Below, one piece after another: positions 23,775-35,071 of a stretch of DNA of 64,000 nucleotides. The position numbers and the translations under genes are program-made. This DNA is from Dipteronia dyeriana (lineage: Eukaryota > Streptophyta > Magnoliopsida > Sapindales > Sapindaceae). Position 1 is the stretch's first letter; each line of letters opens with the position of its first letter. The notes under the pieces were generated by a model. The model was given only the letters and a program-made list of their open reading frames with translations. It ran no database searches and was not told the DNA's origin. The stretch spans positions 79,634,204-79,698,203 of the forward strand of contig CM065299.1 in the NCBI GenBank assembly GCA_032871835.1. The letters run 5' to 3'.

Positions 23775-25345
23775 ATGGCAGGAAGCAGAAGCAGAAGCAG
23801 TTCTGGAGATGTCCAAAAATCTCCAGATAACTTCCATGTTGGCAGTAGCTCGCGAGATCTCGTTGCAACCATAGAGAACCAACCTACACTCTTGGCGGGG
23901 ATCTAGCAAGTTCCTCTGACCAGCAGAGACCTGACACAATGCTTCCGAGAGGCGTTGCAACAATTGGTGGCAGACGCAACAAAGAAAGGAGTTGATCTAC
24001 TGGCTACAGAAGAAGCACAACCTCCTAACCTCCCACCTGTGAGGCTTCGATCGGTTGTAGAAGGGCCAGAACTAAATGCACCAGAAGTCAGAAGGAACTC
24101 TGCTCCAATCAATCAGGCTGGACGTGAAACACCTGAAGAGGAACGACCACGCCAGAAGCAGAACCAGGATCAGACAGCACGTGCTAGACACCGTAAACAG
24201 GCATAGGGATCGGTCGTCATCAGAAGATAGCAATCGGCACCATCACAAGGGTCATCACGGAATCATACTTGAAACCCGACATCAAAGTGAAGAGCCAAAA
24301 AGAGGAATGACAATCACCCAGCGGTTCAACCATCAGGCAAGTCCGGTGGGAGATAGAGATGTCGTAATCCAGAGCCTAACTCGAGAAGTCGAGAACAATA
24401 GGTGTCAAATGGACGCACTGGTCAGACGTTATGGGTACAACGATTTAAATGACGATGATTCTGACAGCCCATTCACTAGGGAAATCTTACGGACCTCATT
24501 CCCAGAAAAGTTCAGGATGCCGCACGTGGAGCAGTTCAAGAAAGATACAGACCCTAAAGAACACGTCAAACACTATAAAAGTGCTATGGCCCAGTATGCC
24601 CATATTCATCCCTTGCTATGTCTCAACTTTCCACAGACTCTAGGTGACACAGGCTCAAGATGGTTCGGGAGATTTCCCTCAGCGAGCATCGAAAGTTTCA
24701 GTAAACTGAGCAGGAGTTTCTCAAGGCAATTTCTGAGCAATGTTTACAGGAAAAAAATCAGTGGCTTACCTTTCTCAAATAAAACAAGGGAAAGATGAGT
24801 CGCTGAAGAAATACCTAGGGAGATTCGGCCAAGCAGTATCAGAAATCGACAATGCAAATGATAAAGCGATAATCGCAGCTTTCATCAACAACCTACAGAA
24901 TGGACAGTTATCTTTTAACCTGAGAATAGCCTGTTTGACCAGATATGCAGATATGATGGACATGGTGCGAGGATATGCACTAGCCAAAGAAGAAGAGTTA
25001 GCCACTGGAGGATGATACATGCATGGAGGAAAACCCGAAAAGGACGTTGATTTCAAGGTGCAGAACCAAAAGGGAAAACAGAAAGGAAACAGTAAAGAAA
25101 AGAGCAAGGATGGGGGAAACGGGGGTAATACCGAACAGACCATGGAGAAATACAGAGATAGATACACCAATTACACCCTTCTTCGTAAAAAACAAGAGGA
25201 AATCATGGCTATACTGGAAGCAAAGAATCTGGCACAAGAGCAACAACGACAGTCTCAGTTCACCCGGCGGGATACAACCAAATACTGTTGATTCTATAAG
25301 GAAACCGGTCATGAGACTTCCAAGTGTTACCAACTCAGAGATTAA
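23775..25345 (+). pseudogene. Gypsy-2 gag
   Basis: The first Met codon at 23775 gives MAGSRSRSSSGDVQKSP, with a stop near 23907. A later frame carries the conserved gag core: PFTREILRTSFPEKFRMPHV, DTDPKEHVKHYKSAMAQY (24470-24600), SRWFGRFPSASIESF and, after a frame change near 24740, ESLKKYLGRFGQAVSEI and IAAFINNLQNGQLSFNLRI. A basic linker follows, then a zinc-knuckle remnant (Cys, stop, FYKETGHETSKC) at about 25287-25328. This is the retrotransposon gag family in the form usual for Tat elements. At least three stops or frameshifts break it. Confidence 0.9.
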
Positions 25346-25387
25346 ATAGAAACCCTCATTCGGGAAGGACATCTACAGGATGTAATC

Positions 25388-26110
25388 TTGAAAAGGGATG
25401 AGAAATCAAAAACAAAGAAAGAGATCAGGGCCGATCATAGCTCTAATCGAAATCAAAGGGCCAGTCCAGAGGCCAATAAAGTAATACATACAATCTTTGG
25501 AGGACCATCCACTAGGAGAAGTAACCGAGAGCGAACACAGGAAATCAGAGAAACAGTAGAAGCAAGACATAACTTTGACGTGAACTCGTTGGAGCCAGAT
25601 CCAAAAAGGGTAAAGGAAGGATATGACCCAATAATATTCACAGAAACAGACTCACATGGGGTCGACGTTCAGCCAAATGACGCCTTAGTCATAAGTGCCC
25701 GGATTGGTCACCGGGAAGTTAGGAGAATCTTGATAGATAATGAAAGTTAGGCAGACATTCTCAATGTAGCCGTCTACGATCAGCTCAGGTTGGACCGAAA
25801 GGATCTACAGCCTTTTCATACTCCACTTAGAGGATTTAGGGGAATTGAGGTCAGGTCACTCGGGACGGTAAAACAACTCGTAAAGATCGGAGTGGCACCT
25901 TGTTAGCGAACTGTATTGCTCGACTTCGTGGTAGTAGACTTAGACAATTGGCCGTATAATACGTTGTTGGGTCGGTTATTCTTAAATAAAACTAAGGTCA
26001 TAACAGCCACTAATACCTTAATGATCAAGTTCCCGACCGAACAGGGGGTCGGTGTAGTCAAGAGATCCCAAGAGATAGCCCAAAGAGCTAACCTGTCAGT
26101 ATACAAAGAC
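25388..26110 (+). pseudogene. Gypsy-2 protease
   Basis: Contains IHTIFGGPSTRR (25485-25520), a motif usually found just before the protease in Tat gag-pol, then LVISARIGHREVRRILIDNE, where ILIDNES-stop-ADIL stands for the family's usual (V/I)DxGSSADIL active site. Thus the catalytic Asp remains, but the Gly is replaced and a stop (25748) cuts the motif. Downstream are TPLRGFRGIEVRSLGTV and YNTLLGRLFLNKTKVITAT, typical of the protease C-terminal region. Another stop lies near 25905. Confidence 0.85.
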
Positions 26111-27290
26111 AAAAATGATGAACATGTTTGCATTATAACACAGCTGAGTCAGAACAAAGAGCCACTGTCATTCGAATTCGATCCAAGGGAAGAGTCGAAT
26201 GAATCCAAAACTGAACCGGTCGAAGAAATTATCTTGAAAGAAGATGAACCAGATAAGAGGATCAAGATTGGGGCCAACCTAGAAGGAAAAGTCAAACAGA
26301 GCCTCACTGATCTGCTCAAAGAATATAGGGATGTGTTCGCTTGGAGTCATGAAGACATGGTCAGGATAGATGCCCGAATAATATCTCACCATCTCACAGT
26401 AGACCTGAATGCAAAACCAGTGATACAAAAGAGAAGATCATTCAATCTCGAGAGAAGTCAGGCAATCAAACATGAAGTGGATAAGCTACTCGATGTAGGG
26501 TCGATTAGAGAGGTCAACTACCCTCAATGGGTAGCTAATGTAGTCCTCGTCCAAAAGAAAAATGAACAATGGAGAATGTACGTAGATTTCATAGATTTGA
26601 ACAAGGCATGCCCAAAAGACAGTTTTCCACTTCCGAGGATAGATCAGTTGGTGGACGCAACATCAGACCACGAATTGCTCAGTTTCATGGATGCCTACTC
26701 GGGATATAACCAAATCCGGATGAACAAGGCTGACGAAGAAAAAACAGCATTCACAACTGATCAAAGCTTATACTGTTACACAGTGATGCCCTTCGGATTA
26801 AAAAATGCAGGGGCAACCTATTAAAGGCTGGTCAACAAAATCTTTGCATGGCAAATAGGAAGGAACATGGAAGTGTACATTGATGACATGTTGACCAAGA
26901 GCATCTCGGCAGACAAGCATACCTCAAACCTACGAGAGACATTTGATGTTTTGAGAAGATGCCAAATGAAGCTAAATCCGAACAAGTGTTTATTCGGAGT
27001 TCCTTCAGGAAGATTCCTCGGTTTTTAAGTTCACCAAAGGGGAATCGAAGTCAATCGTGAAAAGATCCAAGCCATACAGAGAATGACCTCACCAAGGACA
27101 TTAAAAGAAGTACAACGCTTAACAGGATGTTTAGCTTCCTTGGGAAGATTCATCTCAAAGGCCACGGACAGATCCGTACCCTTTTTCATAGTAATCCAAA
27201 AAAGAAAAAGACTCGGATGGAATGAAGAGTGCGAGCAGGCTTTTTTAAAAATCAAAAAATACCTGAGGCAGACTCTCATCCTTTCAAAAT
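26111..27290 (+). pseudogene. Gypsy-2 reverse transcriptase
   Basis: Gypsy RT domains in order: LTVDLNAKPVIQKRRSFNLE, VDKLLDVGSIREVNYPQWVA, MYVDFIDLNKACPKDSFPLP, SFMDAYSGYNQIRMNKAD, VMPFGLKNAGATY, then after a stop (26822) the catalytic box EVYIDDMLTKS at about 26872-26900, LNPNKCLFGVPSGRFLGF, stop, and GIEVNREKIQAIQRM with LTGCLASLGRFISK. Both Asp residues of YIDD are intact. Stops at 26822 and 27028 disrupt it. Confidence 0.93.
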
Positions 27291-27716
27291 CATAAATGGG
27301 AGAAATACTCCATTTATACTTATCAATTACAGAACTAGCAGCAAGCTCAGTCCTAGCCAGAATAAAAGATGGAGTACAGAAGCCAGTATATTATGCCAGC
27401 AAGGTGCTTTTACCTGCCGAGACCAGGTATTCACAGGCAGAAAAGATGGCCCTCGCATTGGTTTCAGCGGTAAGGACGCTAAGACCATACTTTCAGGCTC
27501 ATACAATTTAGGTTCTCACCGACTGCCCATTGAAACAAATTTTACAAAAGCCAGAGATTTCAGGAAGACTAACCAAATGGGAAATCGAGCTAAGTGAATT
27601 CGATATCCAGTATGTCCCTAGGACATCCCTCAGAGGGCAAGCAATGACAGATTTTATAGCAGAGTTCACAGAGCCAAATCTGGAAGCAAAAAAGATGTTA
27701 GGAAAAAAATTCTCAT
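27290..27716 (+). pseudogene. Gypsy-2 first RNase H
   Basis: The RNase H normally fused to gypsy RT: LHLYLSITELAASSVLARIK, KPVYYASKVLLPAETRYSQA (Glu of the active site near SQAEKMAL) and, after a stop near 27510, LTDCPLKQILQKPEISGRLT, WEIELSEFDIQYVPRTSLRG and QAMTDFIAEF. The expected first Asp block is changed (YLSIT for YLA/DxS). Confidence 0.88.
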
Positions 27717-28010
27717 AGAAATTGTATGTTGATGGCTCTTCAAACACTCATGGCAACGAGGCAAGGATCGTAGTATGCACTCCATAAAGAGATGATGTCA
27801 AATGTGCCATGAGGTTTGACTTCAAAGCAACCAACAATCAAGCCGAGTACGAGGCGCTACTAGTTGGACTCAGAGTCTGCATAGCTCTCGGGGCAGATGA
27901 AGTCGAGATATTTAGCGATTCACAGGTAATTGTCAACCAAGTCCTGGACGAATACCAAGCCAAGGATGAAGATGATATCTTACCGTGACATTGCAAAATA
28001 GCTTCTCTAG
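27717..28010 (+). pseudogene. Gypsy-2 second (archaeal-type) RNase H
   Basis: A second RNase H follows the first: KLYVDGSSNTHGNEARIV (first catalytic Asp in VDGSS), NNQAEYEALLVGLRVCIAL (catalytic Glu in AEYEAL) and VEIFSDSQVIVNQVLDEY (third Asp in SDSQ). This additional RNase H is a known acquisition of Tat-lineage gypsy elements. The three acidic residues are present but stops occur before it (27718), within it (27787) and after it (27986). Confidence 0.88.
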
Positions 28011-29436
28011 AAATTCAAAGAATATAGGATTACCTAGATCCCTAGGGAGGAGAATGAAAAGGCATACGCTTTGTCCAAACTAGCATCAACGACAACCACA
28101 ATTGGGCCAAAACTATTCCGTTTGCACATCTCCTCAAACCGAGCACAACTGGATCGAAAAGCTTAGAAATTTCAAAAATCCAAACACCGCTAGAAGGCTG
28201 GATGACTCAGCTGAAAAGGTTCCTGAAATAAGGCGTGCTCCCGGAAGATCCGTTACAAGCAAAACGTATCAGGTATCTATCAGCAAGGTACACATTGGTT
28301 AGGGAGAACTATGCAGAAGGGGGTATTCCCGAACATTCCAAAGATGTGTGTCAGAGGAGGATACATATCAGATATTACAGGAAATCCATGGAGGAGTTTG
28401 TGAAAACCACACTGGGGGTAAAAGTTTAGCACACAAGGTACTCAGGCAAGGTTATTATTTGCCTACTCTATTCTCAGATACACAACGATGTTCGGAGAGT
28501 TGCAATACTTGTCAAAGGGTTGCTAATGATATCCGACATCCCCCCAAACAGCTCAGAAACCTCACATCCCCATGGTCATTTGCCATGTGGGTTTTGGATT
28601 TAATAGGCCCAATGCCAGCAAGGACAGAGGGTGGAGCGAAGTATGCCATAGTATCCGTTGACTATTTCACAAAATGGGCAGAAGCTGAAGCATTAGTGCA
28701 CATCACAGAAGCAAATACCACAAATTTTATGAAAAAGAATATACTTTAAAGGTTTGGAGTCCCAAACACTATCATCACTGATAACGGCACCCAGTTCGAT
28801 TACCCAAAATTCAGACAGTTGTGCAAAGAGTACCGGATTGCCAATTACTATTCCACACCTGCCCACCCTCAAACAAATGGGCAGGTTGAAGCGGTAAACA
28901 AAATCATCAAGCATACACTCAAAACAAAGCTAGATGCCAAGAAAGGAAGCTGGGTTGAAAAGCTTCCCGAAGTATTATGGGCATATCGGACAACAACAAG
29001 AACGTCAACATGAGAGACTTCATTCACTTTAGCGTTTGGAACAGACGTTGTTATCCCCATAGAAACGTCATATGCATCACCCCGGGTCAGGCTATATGAT
29101 GAAGAACATAATGTTGATATGCTATTACAAAATCTAGATGAGCTAGAAGAGAGAAGGGAGAAGTCCTGAATACGAAATATGGCATATCAGCAAAGAGTAG
29201 CCCACCACTACAACTCTCATGTTCGGGTAAGAAAATTCCAACTAGGAGACCTGGTACTCAGGAAGGTGTCATTGAACACAAAAAATAAAGTTGCAGGTTC
29301 TCTGGTTGATAAGTGGGAAGACCCGTACAAAGTCGAAGGAATAGTTGGCCATGAAGCATATTGGAATGCATGGCCCAATGGAGGGGTTTTACCCCGACCA
29401 TGCAATGCCCAATATCTGAAGATTTTCTATCCTTAA
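28011..29436 (+). pseudogene. Gypsy-2 integrase
   Basis: After a decayed linker the integrase zinc finger appears (QILQEIHGGVCENHTGG, then SESCNTCQRVAND), followed by the core: WVLDLIGPMPARTEGGAKYA (first Asp), IITDNGTQFDYPKFRQL (second Asp) and TPAHPQTNGQVEAVNKI (catalytic Glu). The C-terminal part includes LPEVLWAYRTTTRTST, FQLGDLVLRKVSLNTKNK and WEDPYKVEGIVGHEAYW. All DDE residues are present; stops near 28428, 28747, 29011 and 29167 break the frame. The stop at 29434 ends pol. Confidence 0.92.
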
Positions 29437-30432
29437 ATTATTTTTTGTTCGTTTTTCTAGTTAGGACAATTTTAGTTAGGTCAGATATTAGCTGTGGAAT
29501 TTAAATCTTTGTTGATTTTGCAGTTATAAATAAAAATTAAACTCGGGATTTCCAAAAGATAAAGCATATGATAATAAGAACATATGGAAGACAAGCATGA
29601 TAATAAGAACATGCAAATAGAATACTCGGGACCATTGATTCCCGAATGGGTGGAGAAGCTCGAAGGAGCATGCCAGCCGAGCAAGGTCAATTGACATTAG
29701 CAAAAAGGCAAACTCGATGCACCAGATTCTGGAGAAAGGCTCGGGACGCTATCGAAAAAAATTCTAGTGAAATGCGTAGCCATGTTAAGCAATTCAAAAA
29801 GCTTAACGATTCGGCAAACCCTTGCGCATAAAAACTGGGGAGACGTCCTCGGTAATGAGTAAGGACTCGAACATATGATCATGGTGAGCCTTGATGTAAT
29901 GTTCGGGTAGCAACCGTGTATGAAACATAAGTATAAACCTACTTGCCTGTTTTAAGATGACTCGGTTAATAATACTAGCCAGTTTAATAAGATACGTGGT
30001 ATAAAGATTGCAAGAGCCAGTTTAATAAGATACTTGGTATTAAAATTATTCGGGTGACAACCGGTTTAATAAGATACTCGGTGAAGTTACCGAAACATCA
30101 GAATTAGCCAGTTTAATAAGATACTTGGCATGAAGATTGCAACAGTCAGTTTAATAAGATAATTGGCGTTAAAAATTATTCGGGGAACGAAACCAGTTTA
30201 ATAAGATACTTGGTTAAGTTACCCGAACATCAGAAATAACCGGTTTAATAAGATACTAGGCAACAATAGAGTCAAGTTAAAGAAGAAATTTCGTGAGCAA
30301 TGAAATCAGATTAAGACCACTCGGTTCAGAAAAGCTAAACTCAAGATTTTATTAATCTCTCCAAAGAATCATTACAAATAATTGTTTCAAAGAATGTTAC
30401 AAAGAATAAAGAATATTTACAAAAAATCAAGG
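29437..30432 (+). other. Gypsy-2 spacer between pol and antisense gene
   Basis: About 1 kb with no credible gene. It holds a cluster of about eight degenerate repeats with the core AGTTTAATAAGATACTTGG between 29969 and 30262. Confidence 0.6.
29969..30262 (+). repeat. Degenerate tandem repeats, core AGTTTAATAAGATACTTGG
   Basis: Units start near 29979, 30016, 30061, 30111, 30149, 30196 and 30241, spaced about 37-47 bases; alternate spacers repeat too (ATGAAGATTGCAA and AAATTATTCGGG types), suggesting an older two-unit period of about 80-90 bases. Confidence 0.85.
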
Positions 30433-33305
30433 TCAGGAGGATTTTGAACTCTTGCCAATACTCGGGTCAGGCACCATCTTGTACTCACGGGGCAGACTTT
30501 CATTGGAAGGCCAAGCAATCGTGTTGATCGAATCGTCCATCCACTGGCTGTAATCTTCTCCTGGGATCGGTCCGACATCAGGCATCACACCCTCCAAAAT
30601 CGACTCCTAACTGGAGTAAAAAGTCGAGAGGGAGTGCTCGAATGGAACCTCCAAATGCATGGGATGAGGCTCTTTGCCTCGGCTATGGCAGTAAGCTCTC
30701 CACTCCTTCATCTGAGTCCGAAGAGATTCCAAGGACTAATCCACATGATTTTTGATCGACATCTCCTAATTGGTTCGGGCTTTCTCAGTTGCCCGATTTT
30801 TAACCTTGAAGAACTCGCTAGCTGAAACTAACCCTCCCTGAAACTCCCGAAGGAAAAGTGCATCGTAGGCAGGGGATCTTTTGAAACGGTCTACCCATTG
30901 GACTTCAAGTTCCAGCCTGGCTTCTTGAATAGGGACTCGACTGTCAAAGCTTGGCGTTCTAGGTCTTCGATTTTCTATTTATACGTCGACTTAGACTGCT
31001 TAGCTTCTTGCTCGGCCCTAAGCATTGATTCTTGAGCAGAAGACAATAAATTTTGAAATGACTCAGCTTTCTCTTCTGCCAAAGAAGCCCTTTCCTCGAC
31101 CTCCACATGTTTCGCCAAACAGTGGTCGGCAAACACTTGGGCAGAGCCAACTTCTTTCTGATAAGTCGATTCAACCCCAGCATGGCTATCCTCACTTTCC
31201 TTCAACTGATCCTCAATACGCCTTATTCGATCAGCTTGATGTTGCTACGTCTGAACTAGCTCAGCGAACTCGGCCACCATCTGTAAAGGAATATAATTAA
31301 AAATCTGGCGAACAAGCAAAAGAATTAAAGAAGTTAAGGATAACTTACATAAGATGCACCGTTAAAAACGTTCTGAAGACGATCTGTCAGAGAGCCATCC
31401 CGAAAACAACTCCACCGTTCATCCCCGATGAAAGCACGATCGGATGACATCTCCTGCAGCATATCCTGGGGAGAAGGATATAAAGGAACCCCCGAGGGTT
31501 CAGCCCCTAGATCTTCAACCTCAGGGGGGAAGGAGCCCCTGTTCGGGTCAAAATTCTCCGCACCCGTCGATGCTTCAACACTCAAGGGAATCTCAGCCTC
31601 ATCGTCTTCATCACTTTATTCAACAAATGAAACTACGCGAGGAACCTTGAGAAGCCGAGTAGGAGAGTCAACCGCCTTTCTTTTCTCAGCCCGAGTACGG
31701 TGGAAGCTGAGATCAGTCGTGGAATCTTCCTGAACATTATCCCAAAAAGATTCAAAGAAATCGGGATCTGTATGAGCTTGTCCCTCGGAGGTTTTACCTT
31801 CATCACGGGCTTCTGACCGCTCGGCAGGCCTCTCATTAGGACCCTCACTCTGCCTCTCCCCGTCATCAGGCAATTAAGTGTAATCAGTCGGTCCACTCGG
31901 ACCACTAGTCTCCCCGGTGGTCGACTGAACAACGTCCTCGGGGATATATTCAAGGACTTGCCCCTCGGCTACATCAATTTCCTCGTCAGACTCAGATGGG
32001 GCAGTACCATCATTGCTCTGACGAAAAGCTTCTTTTCGGCTCGCCTGAAGAATCGACTTCACTTGGCTAGCTTGCAGGTCGCAAGACGATGTCCGTGTCA
32101 TACACTTTTAAGAAAAAAAGAGGAATTGTGTCAGAATACAAAAAGTAAAAAATAAACAATAAAAAAAAAGGTTTACAAATATCACTTACATCGCCTGCGG
32201 TAGCCCGAAATCTAGTTGAAGAAGCTGAGCTCTATCATTTTCATCTCGTTGAAAAGATAAGACATGCTCATCTTCTCCAGGGTGCGAACTACTGCCCAAG
32301 CGAGTCTGGTCAGCTCAGCCTCGATAAATTCAAGCTTCTTCTTATTCCAAACCTCTGGAGAACAGAAGAAGCGGGGAACTTTCAGCACCCTTCGAGTTTT
32401 CCCAGCCTAGAGGGTGACTTCAAGACCCAGATTCCCTCCGGTGAAAAATCAACTGTTCTTCCATAACTTGTCGGATGAAGGGAATTCTCATATTGGGGTC
32501 GTCAGAGGTATCGACTTCCCGATTCACCTTTATCCCCTCGGGGACCCAGCAGACTGGCGGATTAGACATGAGGAAATAGGTTCCTATCTTGCTAGACTGC
32601 CTCAGCGTGAAGAAATGTTTGATTTCACTCGGGGAAGACGGTGACAAGTTCATCCGGCGACATCAATATCTTGTAGTTGTTCGGGGCCAGTTGAGCCGGG
32701 ACGATCCCTTCTTCAGCCAAAAACCAGACAATGAACGGCTGAAGAGAAAATGTGACGCCGAAGTAGAGCATGGATCCACAGATTGCCACCATACCCGGGG
32801 GAGGATTCCACGCAGCTTTATCACCAGCGGGAACCAGAATAACTGAGTTATCCAAATCGAATCGAGCACGATACTTCCCTATCTCTTCTACCCCGACCAC
32901 ATTCGGTTCGGTGTCAAACCCACTCAGGCGATCAGCAGAGAATGAGAGATGAGATACTCTGAACGCCTCTTCAACATCATTCTCGTTAACAGTTTGTTCC
33001 CTAATTCGGACGCTGCCCGAGTTGTGCTTGTTAACTTCACTTCTACTTTGATGTTTTCCCATCCTTGATCGAAGCGGTACCCTGTGATTAGAAATGACAG
33101 ATTCAGAACTAGATAAAGAATCAGAACTAGATACAGAAAAATGGACGTCAGGGTAAAGCCCAGAAATGTCGACTTCTAAAAAAGGAGGTTCATCAGGGGG
33201 GATTTTCCTCAGTAATCTTTGAACACAGGAAACCAACTGGAAATCCCCACGATCTAACGCTTCAAGAGCTATAGTACAAAAACGAAGACGGGATGTTGGT
33301 TCCAT
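30433..33305 (-). pseudogene. Antisense extra gene of Gypsy-2 (Transposase_28-like protein)
   Basis: Minus-strand gene between pol and the 3' LTR. The start at 33305 (MEPTSRLRFCTIALEALDRG) matches that of Gypsy-1. The frame stays open from there to about 32625: an acidic serine-rich stretch, then VILVPAGDKAAWNPPPG and the core MLYFGVTFSLQPFIVWFLAE with PAQLAPNNYKILM, as in the Transposase_28 family. Next come FFTLRQSSKIGTYFLMS, VPRFFCSPEVWNKKK (near 32370), an acidic region (31334-32101), a coiled-coil-like helix (30975-31205) and the C-terminal PHPMHLEVPFE and EDYSQWM blocks, ending at a stop at 30433-30435. Frame changes may be introns or decay. The function is unknown; the homologous gene in Gypsy-1 argues for past selection. 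Confidence 0.8.
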
Positions 33306-33792
33306 TAAAACTAACCTTGAAGAAATCTGGTGCAAAACCTTCAACGGAGAATGGCGATTTTCTGCGCAAAGAAATCTGGGTTGACAAAAATTTCTGGTTT
33401 TCAAGTTTTTGAGAATAACCAGCACAGCCCCAGTGAAGAATTTAAAGGGGTGATAGAACGAAACCCTTGGGTCTCAAGGCGGAAAAAATCTATGACAAAA
33501 TTTGATGACGTAGGCAGTGCACGGGGAGACACGAAGGTCGTTTCTCATAAATGGTATCGAAAAATGAAGAGGCAAAGGATAGGTGTCAAGAAGAGAACTG
33601 GCTTTCGCCGTCAGAATTCTAAAACGTCGCCATCATTAAAGATCTCACGTGAGGGGGCAAATCGAATTTACAGGGTCACCATTAAGACACGCCATTATGA
33701 CAAGACATTTACTCTGGCACTGAGAAGATATAAAAATTGAAGAATTGATTAAAATACTTTTGCCCCAAACGAAAATCTATTCGGCAACAATA

Positions 33793-33806
33793 TTTTAAAG
33801 GGGTAT
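33793..33806 (+). other. Polypurine tract of Gypsy-2
   Basis: TTTTAAAGGGGTAT lies immediately before the 3' LTR; Gypsy-1 has TTTAAGGGGGTAT in the same place. Confidence 0.75.
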
Positions 33807-34700
33807 TGTTGTATGTAAATTTTATCAGATATACACGTCATTGACAAAGAGGATAAAATTGTCAGGTGGACATCCGAATAGGCATTCAGAAAATATCCTA
33901 CAAGACATCATCAAATAAGAGAAGCCCGAGTAAACAAGTATTTGACAAAACCTACTCGGGGTCAGTTAAACATACTCAGGGTTAGTTGGTGACATTTTCT
34001 ACTCGAGATCAGATGACGTCACTCGGGACCAGCTGATATCGTGTTCTACTCGGGACAAGCATGAAGAAAACTGAATAAAAGACCAGCGTGTAGTTCATGC
34101 GAATCGAGTCATGAAAATACGCGAAGATATCCATATCAAAAAGGAATTCCAAGAACAGAATATCAAGCAGAAAGGGTTCCTAATCAGACAACAATTTTAT
34201 TTCTTCAAAAAGACACGCTCTTATAAGGAAATATGTCTTAATTGGACTACATTACTAAAGTCCTAATTGGACTACATTACTAAAGTCTCATTCGATCTCA
34301 ATACAAGTCTCCGAAACAGGAAAGAAGACAAACTACTTCGAACAAGTAAACAATCATAATTAAATACAAAGATCTTTTATTACTTGTACAAAGAAGATTA
34401 AGGTTCTATGGATATATAAATAGACCCATAATCTCGTCACACAATAGAATATAGACAAGACAGAAACCATATAGAAAAATACAGAGAGAATAAAGAGAGA
34501 TCGAGAATTGTAATTATTTTATTCATAGTGGATTTTGACTTGGTTGATCATTCAACCACCCGTAGACGTTTTCCGGTCATCGGAGTTTTACCACGTAAAA
34601 TTTACGTCCGATTACTTTCTCCTTCTTTTTCTCTTTAAAATCAAAGCTAACATCCAATCTTTGTTGGCATTTCTCATATGTCCTGAAATCGTCCTCAACC
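33807..34700 (+). repeat. 3' LTR of Gypsy-2
   Basis: 894 bp, starting TGTTGTATG and ending CCTCAACC (terminal A of CA mutated to C), followed by GTTAT. It differs from the 5' LTR by lacking one U3 repeat and by a 25-bp direct duplication (TAATTGGACTACATTACTAA core) near 34231-34290. Confidence 0.95.
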
Positions 34701-34705
34701 GTTAT

Positions 34706-35071
34706 CTTTACTTTTTCAACACTTTTTGTCTTTCACATCCCAATAACAATTAATGGGTCATGCAATCTCTTCATCCCCTGCTTGCAACATTTATGTAACC
34801 TTCGTGATTAATTTGACCTGAACCGACCATTAAGATTCAAAACCTTAAATAGTTAGAAAAATCTAAAATATATACGCTTGAATATTAAATTTGTATAATT
34901 AAATAATAAACATTGATAGGTTAGGGTACATGAAAAATTGATAAATTTAATGTAAGAGCTGTGACAACCATAATTTTAGTGTGATACAATCATCTCACTA
35001 GATAAAGATTGCATAGTAATTTATAGTCGATACTAAAATTGTCGTCAATCAATCCATTTGGGTACAAATAT
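34706..35071. other. Non-coding gap
   Basis: Continuation of the sequence interrupted by Gypsy-2 at 22831. No gene or repeat is recognised. Confidence 0.5.

Larger units (their letters stand above)
22832..34700 (+). mobile_element. Gypsy-2: complete Ty3/gypsy (Tat-like) element
   Basis: An 11.87 kb element with LTRs at 22832-23727 and 33807-34700, flanked by perfect GTTAT duplications (22827-22831 and 34701-34705). Internally it has a primer-binding site, gag, protease, RT, RNase H, a second RNase H, integrase, a repeat-rich spacer, an antisense gene and a polypurine tract. A second RNase H after the first and an antisense gene beyond pol are known hallmarks of the Tat/Ogre lineage. All coding segments have stops or frameshifts. 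LTRs differ by scattered changes and small indels, so the insertion is moderately old. Confidence 0.95.

Noticed and set aside
24775..25372. Long minus-strand hydrophobic frames (Phe/Leu/Ser-rich)
   Set aside because: Mirror of the Lys/Glu-rich gag linker of Gypsy-2 on the plus strand.
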